Below are positions 57,346-64,000 of a stretch of 64,000 nt of DNA, piece after piece; position 1 is the stretch's first letter, and each line of letters starts with the position of its first letter. Source of the DNA: Rheum nobile (taxonomy: Eukaryota; Streptophyta; Magnoliopsida; Caryophyllales; Polygonaceae); the NCBI GenBank assembly GCA_027886185.1, contig WOAB01000056.1, positions 16,616,001-16,680,000 of the forward strand, read 5' to 3'. The notes beneath the pieces are model-generated. The model did not search any database and was not told where the DNA came from. It was given only the letters and a program-made list of their open reading frames with translations. The position numbers and the translations under genes were made by a program.

Positions 57346-59405
57346 ATACATTCCATGTTCAAGGAGTGATAGGAGGGAGGATGCTCCATATACACCTCCT
57401 CTTCCAAGTCACCATGCAAAAATGCATTTGTGACATCCAGTTGAGTCACAGACCAGTCTTTAATAGCTGTTACAGCCAACAATGCTCTCACTGAGATCAT
57501 CCTAGCCACAGGAGCAAAGGTCTCACTATAGTCAACTCCCTCAATTTGAGAGAATCCCCTGGCCACCAGTTTGGCTTTGTATTTGTCAAGACTACTATCA
57601 GCTTTGAATTTCAGCCTAAATAACCACTTACACGTGACAATGTAGTGATCAAGTGGCCTAGAGACCAAATCCCAAGTATGATTTCTTTCAAGAGCACCCA
57701 ACTCAAGATGTATAGCTTCAAGCCATCCAGGATGTTGAAGTGCCTCAGTAACAGTTCTAGGCTCAGACAGTGATGTGGCATTATTTATAAAGGACTTATA
57801 AGCAGCGGAACAAGAAGCATAAGAGAGGAAACAAGACATAGGATAGGGTGAAGAAGACTTACATGAATTTGGAGAAGCACCAATAGAGACCTTGAGAGCT
57901 GCAAATACATAATCCTTAAGCCAAACAGAGGGTTCGGACATCCGATATGATTGTCTTGTTGATTTTTGGGTTTGAGAAGATGTCGAGATAAGAGGAGGAA
58001 TGGGATCAAAGGTGGGTGGAACAGGAGATGAAGAGTATGTGGCTAAAGATTCAGTGGGTGAAGAAGGATTCAGTGAAGGTATATCAGGCTCAACTATAGG
58101 TTCAATGGACTGAAATGTAGTCAACAAATCATCTTCATATGTAGGTAAGACATGTTGAGGAGATAGAGAGGTAGTTGAATCCAAAGAATTTGATTTGTAA
58201 GGAAAGACATGTTCCATGAAGTGCACATCTCTGCTAATTAGACTCTTTTGAGTTGTCAAATTGTAAACCTTACATCCCTTAAAACCAAAAGGATATCCCA
58301 GGAAAATACAAGGATCAGTCCTGGAGTCAAACTTTTTCTAGAGGTGGAAGAAGTAGATGTGTAGCAGAGACAGTCAAACACTTTTAAGTATGAGTAGTTG
58401 GGTGGTTCATGAAACAAAATCTCATGAGGTGTTTTGTGGTGAAGAAGAGGGGTAGGAAGTCTATTTATAAGGTATGTAATTGTAAGAATACAATCACCCC
58501 AAAATTTGATGGGTAATAAGGCATTAAATCTAAGGGCTCGATTAGTTTCAAGGATGTATCTATGCCTTCTTTCAACCCATACATTTTATTGTGGGTGACA
58601 GTACAAGAGCTTTTATGTATATTGCCTTTGGAGGATAGACAGGTTTGAACATCAAAATTGAATAATATTGTGCTCTGGTCAGTTCTAACAATTTTGACAA
58701 CAACATTAAATTGGGTTTGAACTCTGTTGACAAAAGGCTTGAAGAAGAGTAGGGGTTTCAGTTTTGGTCTTCATAAGGTATGCCCAAACACTTCTTCTAC
58801 AGTCATCTACAATGGTTAAGAAGAACCTATGATCGAAATAGGTAGGAGTGTTATAAGGGCCTCAAAGATCACAATGTAACAACTCAAAGTTTCTCTTAGC
58901 ATGAGATGTGCTAGAATGAAAGGAGTTTCTGGTTTGTTTGGCAAGAGGACAAACTAAACAAGAATATTTAGAGTATTTATTGATATCAGATGTAATACAA
59001 GGTACATGTAAGAGTTTGTCATAAGGTGCATGACCAAGTCTAAGATGCCACAAGGCATTCTTGTCAGATATACATTTGTCATTAGGAAGAAACATAGGTA
59101 AGGTTGGAATTGTGGCACACAAGTTTTGAGAGAGCATCTCAGGTGACATTCCTTCTAGATTAGCATCAGGATCAAGATAGTACAGTCCAACAAACTCTTT
59201 ACCAAGTTCTATCACCTCCTTCCTTACATGGTCCTGGATAAGGCATATGTTAGAAGTGAGATGTATATGGCAATCTGTATCATGAATAAGTCGACTGAGA
59301 GATAGAAGGTTAGATTTGAAACTAGGAACATACAAGACATTTTTCATGCTCAAATGTTTTGTAAGACTGATAGTACATGTGTGAGTAATTACACTAGTAC
59401 TACTG
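57346..59405 (-). pseudogene. Copia-5: Ty1/copia pol relic fused to the callose synthase fragment
   Basis: Minus strand. GAG-pre-integrase (ALWHLRLGHAPYDKLL) near 59050 is followed by a decayed integrase (58860..58260, several stops), then an open stretch 58259..57346 with a Ser/Pro-rich linker and the first RT blocks (CKWLFRLKFKADSSL, FAPVARM, QLDVTNAFLHGDLEEEVYMEHPP). RT breaks off there and the next codons come from callose synthase. The upstream gag and protease are not seen, because copia-6 is inserted at 59406. Confidence 0.8.
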
Positions 59406-59596
59406 TGAGTTGAATTGAGAGGAGAAAAACTACTTACTTCTATTACAATCAGAGAGAGTATAAATACATAGGGTCTGTTGGGAGAAGACAGCAGAAAAGT
59501 AAATGCACATAGGGAGTTGTACATGCACAACTTACTAAAGAAATACAACTAAAGTAATAATTAACTTTCTGCAAAGAATAAAGTAATTATCCAACA
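59406..59596 (-). repeat. Copia-6 3' LTR
   Basis: Minus-strand TGTTGGATAATT...CAATTCAACTCA. The adjoining tract GCTTGAGGGGGAGTG (59597..59611) is the polypurine tract. The pol frame runs through the tract and ends at TAA inside the LTR (59587..59589), as is common in short-LTR copia elements. Confidence 0.9.
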
Positions 59597-61035
59597 CTCC
59601 CCCTCAAGCTGGGTTTGTAGAGATCTTCCATTCCCATCTTGGAAATAAGCTCTTGAAATCTGCCACTATGTAGACTCTTTGTAAGGACATCAGCAAGTTG
59701 TTCTTGAGTTGTTATGTAGGTAATTTTGATTATCCCAGCTTCAATCTTCTCTTTTATGAAATGTCTGTCCACTTCAATATGTTTGGTCCTATCATGCTGA
59801 ATAGGGTCATGAGCTATACTGATGGCAAATTTATTATCACAATGCAACTTCATAGGATCTTCCCACTTGATCTTTAAATCGTTCAGAATGATTTTCAACC
59901 ATAAAAGCTCACAGATTCCATGGGCAACAGCTCTAAATTCAGATTCAGCACTAGACCATGCCACAACTCTTTGCTTCTTGCTTCTCCAAGCAATTAGATT
60001 CCCGACAAGAAAAATACATTACCCAGTTGTAGAGCGTCTATCCACAATTGATCCAGCATCAGTATAGGCTTCCAGAGAGAGTTTCCCACCTCTTTCAAAC
60101 AATATTCCTTTCCTTGGACATCCTTTCAGATAATGAAGTATTCTGTGAGCAGCTTGTAAATGAGGCTTTCTTGGATCATGCATAAACTGACTGATAACAC
60201 TTACTGGGAAGGCAATATCAGGCCTAGTGTGGGAGAGATAAATTAACCTTCCACATAAGCGTTGATACATGCCTTTGTCAACTTGGTCAGAATATTTTGC
60301 TTCATCCAACTTGCAGTTTGGATCCATTGGAGTGGTAGCAGGCTTACATCCACTCTTTCCAGTTTCGTTGAGCAGATCAATGATATACTTTTGTTGAGAT
60401 ATGAAGATGCCCCTTTTGGAATGTGCAACTTCTATCCCTAAAAAGTATTTCAATCTTCCAAGCTCTTTAATTTCGAACTTGCGAGCAAGCGTTTGCTTCA
60501 ATCTGATTTGTTCTTGTAAGTCATTTCCTGAAACAATTATGTCATCAACATACACAAGCATCACAGTGACTCCCCCTGATTCAGAGTGGCGAATGAACAG
60601 AGTGTGATCGCCCTGACTCGGAATATATCCAGCAGTTTTCATGACATTTGTTAGTCTGCCAAACCACGCCCTAGGGGACTGTTTCAGACCATATAGAGCT
60701 TTTTTCAACTTATAAACTTTGGTTGGTGATGTGGCTGAAACACCAGGAGGTAGATGCATATAGATGTCCTCTTTCAGATAGCCATTCAGAAAAGCATTCT
60801 TTACATCAAATTGTAGCAAGTTCCAGCCAAAGTGAGCAGCCAAAGAAAGCAAGATTCTTACAGTGTTCATCTGTGCAACCGGAGCAAAAGTCTCTTGATA
60901 GTCAATCCCATAAGTCTGAGTGAATCCCTTGGCCACCAATCGAGCTTTATGCCTTTCAAGTGAACCATCAACATTATATTTGACAGTAAATACCCATTTA
61001 CAATCAACAATATTTGTGTTTGCTGGTCGATCCAA
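59587..61035 (-). pseudogene. Copia-6 RT and RNase H
   Basis: RT reads 61035..60019 with DCKWVFTVKYNVDGSLERHKA, FAPVAQM, QFDVKNAFLNGYLKEDIYM, LYGLKQSPRAWF and the catalytic YVDD motif near 60552. A stop near 60019 falls where the RNase H region begins; RNase H then continues to 59587 with SAESEFRAVA, CDNKFAISIA and ADVLTKSL. The RT core is complete. It is out of frame with the upstream pol part, which ends at 60867. Confidence 0.88.
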
Positions 61036-63158
61036 GTTTTATTCCTTTGTAGAGCATCTATCTCATCTTTCATTGCTTTCCTCCATTCTGGGAATTTGAG
61101 AGCCTCCCCAACATTTTTTGGAATAGATACCGACTGAAGGTTAGCCAGAAACTGCTTGTGTGCAGTAGAAAAGTGATCCAAGGAGACAAAATTGGAAAGG
61201 GGATAGAGAGGTCGAGATGTACATTCTCGGGTACCTTTTCTCTTGGCAATTGGTTGGTCAAGATCTGATGTAGAAGCAGCTGTATCATCTGGCAAAGTAC
61301 TCAGATTGGATTCTTGGGCTTGCTCAATGGTAGGGACAACTCTCCTTTTAGTATACACTTGAGAAAAATGATTTGGTTCAGGTGCAATGTGGCTATATTC
61401 TGGTGATGGATATGATTGGGGTTTAGGTAGATCCAAGGCTGGAAATGAGGGTATTTCTGGTGAGAGATCATCTTTTGACTCAAGGCTTGGATTTTTAGAA
61501 AAGAAAGGGGTTTCTTCTAGGAAGTTAACATCAGCAGTGATGTAGGTCTTTCGAGAGGCGGGATTGTAACATTTGTAACCCTTTTGTGTGGTGGAATACC
61601 CAATGAAAATGCACTTGAGAGCCCGGGGGTCAAGTTTACCCCTGAAGTGGTCATGAATGTGGACAAAAGCAGTACACCCGAATACCTTAGGAGCAACACC
61701 ACGAGTAAGGTTGAGATGAGGAAAAAAGGTGTTGAGGAATGCAATAGGGCTGCGAAAGTTCAAGACTTTCGAAGGTAATCGATTGGCTAGGTAGGTAGCA
61801 GCCAGGACACCCTCACCCCAGAAGTGTTTAGGGACATTGTGGTGTAGAAGCAAGGCACGAGTGATATTCAACAAGTGACCATTTTGTTGGGGAGTATAAA
61901 CACAAGAAGATTCGTGTATAATGCCTTTTGAAGAGAAAAATGATCCCAATGATTGGTTAAAGAAATCTTTGGCATTATCTGTTCTGAAGCATTTTATGGT
62001 GGTGTCAAATTGAGTTTGGATCATGGAGACAAATGATGGAATAATGGAGCTGGCTTCATTTTTGTGTTTCAGCAGGAAAACCCATGTTACCCGAGTACAA
62101 TCATCAATAATAGTCAGAAACCAATGTGATCCATTGATATTAGCAATGGAAGAGGGACCCCAAATATCACTATGCATCAGCTGAAAGGGAAACTGACACC
62201 TTGTATTACTGATAGGAAATGAGACACGAGTGTGTTTGGCCTTTTCACATGTGTCATAATGAAATTCAGTGGTACTAAGACCTCCAAAAAGATCTGGATA
62301 CAAGTGCTTTAGGACAACAAAAGATGGATGTCCTAATCTATAATGGTGTAACCAGATGGTAGCCTTATTTGTGATGCTTAAAAAGGTGGTAGGTAAGGGC
62401 TCTCTTGATGTATCCAGGAAGTAGAGACCATCCCTTTCTTTAGCAAGTCCAATCATCCTCCCCGAATCTTGTTCCAAAATAATACAGCCAGCAGGAAAGA
62501 AAAGGCAAAAACAATTTAGGTCTTGAATCAACCTTTTTACAGAAATGAGATCAGCTGATAACTTAGGAACATACAGGACATTAGTGAGTCTTAATTTTGG
62601 GTTCAAAGATACATTCCCATGTCCTAAAATATCAGCAAGGGAGCCATTAACAGTAATAAGCTTTTTTGTGGAGTTGTAGGGACTATAGTTGTCAAAAATA
62701 GAACAAGATGAAGTCATGTGATTTGTGGCACACGAGTCAAGGATCCAACAAGAGTTGGGTGGCAGAGATGATGAGTGAAGGCAAGTAGGGTTACCTGAGA
62801 GACTCAAAGATTGGGAGGAATTGTTACCAGCAGATGTAGAAGAAGACCCAAGGTTCTGCAGAAACTGTTCCAGCTTGGTAACATCAGACTTACTGAGGTT
62901 GGAAAGCACAGAGGAATTGTTGGTGTGCCCTACAAGGTGAGCTTGGGCCTTAGGTTGTTCTTTGTTACCCCACTCTCTGCTAGGAGGTTTCCCATGCAGC
63001 TTACAACATTTATCTATGGTGTGCCTTGGCTTCTTACAGTAGTTACACCAAAGATCAGGCTTGCTGTCCTTTTTTCCAAAGGTGGCAGCAAGAGCAATGC
63101 TTTCACTTGACTTTGAGCTCAGCATAATCTCCCTACGACTTTCTTCAGCCCTCATCAC
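60985..63158 (-). pseudogene. Copia-6 gag end, protease and integrase
   Basis: Zinc knuckle C-x2-C-x4-H-x4-C near 63050; protease active site reads LDSCATNHMT, with Cys in place of the usual Gly; GAG-pre-integrase HYRLGHPSF; integrase with Asp in MHSDIWGP and Asp in FRTDNAKDF. The stretch that should contain the third catalytic residue (after TPQQNG) is missing in frame, so the Glu is lost. The frame continues to the first RT residues and then shifts near 61040. Two separate catalytic defects mark it as inactive. Confidence 0.88.
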
Positions 63159-63752
63159 AGAAACGATCTCCTAAAGAGAAGGAAATTCAGTTTTACCCAA
63201 AACTTGAACCCGAATAGGGTCATACTAAGAATTTAGACCAGCCAAGAAAACATAAGATCTATGTTTCTCAACTGATTTCTTCAAGGTTGTAGCATCATCA
63301 GCACATTTCATCTCAAGAGTTTGGTATTGATCTAGCTCTTGCCACAAATTTTGCAAGGTTATAGCAAATTCCATGATGGATTTATCACCTTGCTTGGTGG
63401 AATAAGCCTTATTAGTAAGATCGAACGCCAGAGCTTCATCTTTTGCTTTAGAGTAAGATCTGTGCATGAACTCCCAGATCTCCTTTGTTGTGGTAAAGAA
63501 AATGCATGTAAGGCTAATAGATGGATCCATTGACTCCCATAACCATGACATAATCATGGAGTCGGCTGCTTCCCATGAGGGAAATCCTTCAGTAGTGGCT
63601 GTTGGAGGTGACTCGACGAGATGTTTGTACTTCTCTTTGCCCTTGAGATAGGTTTTGACAACCTGAGACCAAGCAAGAATATTCTTGCCATTGAACTTGT
63701 AAGCTGACTGGAGATTTACAAGTTCAGCCTTTTGAGCATTAGTTTGAGACAT
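63159..63752 (-). pseudogene. Copia-6 gag N-terminal part
   Basis: ATG at 63752 (MSQTNAQKAELVNLQSAYKFNGKN) opens a UBN2-type copia gag: NILAWSQVVKTYLKGKEKY, ADSMIMSWLWESMDPSI, TTKEIWEFMHRSYS. Stops near 63225 and 63171 interrupt the same frame that continues as 63158..60985. Confidence 0.85.
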
Positions 63753-63954
63753 CCTTAAGAGGATAAAGGAGAAACAACAGAATAAAACATATCTGTAGCA
63801 ATAAAGGCTGTAGATTGCCGAGGGAAACAGATCTGTAGCAATGAAGGCTGTAGATCTTCAGCAGAGAAAAATAGAGATGAATTTTAAAGATGTGAAGGGC
63901 AACGATTAAGGTTGCAAGAAAACGAAGCAATCTGGATCGATTGACAACCAGAGA

Positions 63955-63966
63955 GCTCTGATACCA
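63955..63966 (-). promoter_or_regulatory. Copia-6 primer-binding site
   Basis: TGGTATCAGAGC on the minus strand, two bases from the LTR; complementary to initiator tRNA-Met. Confidence 0.92.
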
Positions 63967-63968
63967 TG

Positions 63969-64000
63969 TGAGTTGAATTGAGAGGAGAAAAACTACTTAC
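63969..64000 (-). repeat. Copia-6 5' LTR (first 32 bases, continues outside)
   Basis: Identical to the first 32 bases of the 3' LTR copy starting at 59406. Confidence 0.92.

Larger units (their letters stand above)
59406..64000 (-). mobile_element. Copia-6: short-LTR Ty1/copia element, 5' LTR cut by window edge
   Basis: Minus strand, with a 191-bp 3' LTR (59406..59596), purine tract, pol, gag and PBS, and the first 32 bases of the other LTR at 63969..64000. Gag and most of pol share one frame with a few stops. The left flank is TACTG (59401..59405); the other target duplication is outside the window. Confidence 0.9.

Noticed and set aside
59380..59405. CACTAGTAC word near 59391 as a possible right end of CACTA-2
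   Set aside because: It lies in copia-5 coding sequence and in the wrong orientation for a right terminus, with no subterminal repeats beside it.

Overview
The window is plant nuclear DNA, most likely a eudicot. Evidence: genes with plant GT-AG introns, a plant UDP-glycosyltransferase, and dense LTR retrotransposons of the Athila (Ty3/gypsy) and SIRE (Ty1/copia) types with plant tRNA primer-binding sites. The one gene that looks intact and host-owned is a two-exon UDP-glycosyltransferase on the minus strand (44475..47986). Almost everything else is transposon or broken gene fragment. Nothing bacterial or organellar was seen, and no tRNA or rRNA gene and no CRISPR array.

Positions 526..42964 are one nested stack occupying a single point in the host sequence. 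Athila-2 (minus, 526..42964, TSD ATACG) was hit in its 3' LTR by a SIRE-type copia element (plus, 622..28527, TSD GGTAG). The SIRE element was hit in its 5' LTR by Athila-1 (plus, 995..17499, TSD AGAGG). Athila-1 was hit in its env-like region by a CACTA DNA transposon (6767..11322, TSD TGC). Separately, Athila-2 was hit in its protease region by a gag-only element, Athila-3 (34828..39570, TSD ACATG). Each boundary rests on terminal TG/CA or CACTA ends plus a matching target duplication, and three of them also on an uninterrupted paralogous copy inside the window.

Athila-1 is structurally odd. Its LTRs, gag and protease run on the plus strand, but RT, RNase H, integrase and the env-like gene lie on the minus strand, and a 331-bp inverted duplication bounds the flipped block. 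All three Athila types carry short GC-rich hairpin motifs (family-specific arms around a CCGC...GCGG core). Athila-1 and Athila-2 carry them at the same four structural places: LTR, gag-protease linker, RNase H-integrase linker and env side. This is the least explained signal in the window.

Right of the stack lie about 1.5 kb of anonymous host DNA, then the UGT gene, whose 2.2-kb intron holds a MITE-like insertion and a decayed tandem array. A second CACTA terminus sits about 290 bp upstream of the UGT start. Beyond it are minus-strand fragments of three host genes: ribosomal protein L10, tryptophan synthase alpha and callose synthase. They look captured, and the tryptophan synthase region is split by a young, internally deleted SIRE-like copia element (49082..55794, TSD GAGAC). 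The window ends in a copia relic fused to the callose synthase fragment (57346..59405), itself interrupted by a short-LTR copia element that runs off the right edge (59406..64000).

The genes do not form a pathway. The coherent story is heterochromatin-style nested insertion next to a probable glucosyltransferase gene. No intact autonomous element is present: every pol examined carries stops, frameshifts, deletions or catalytic substitutions.
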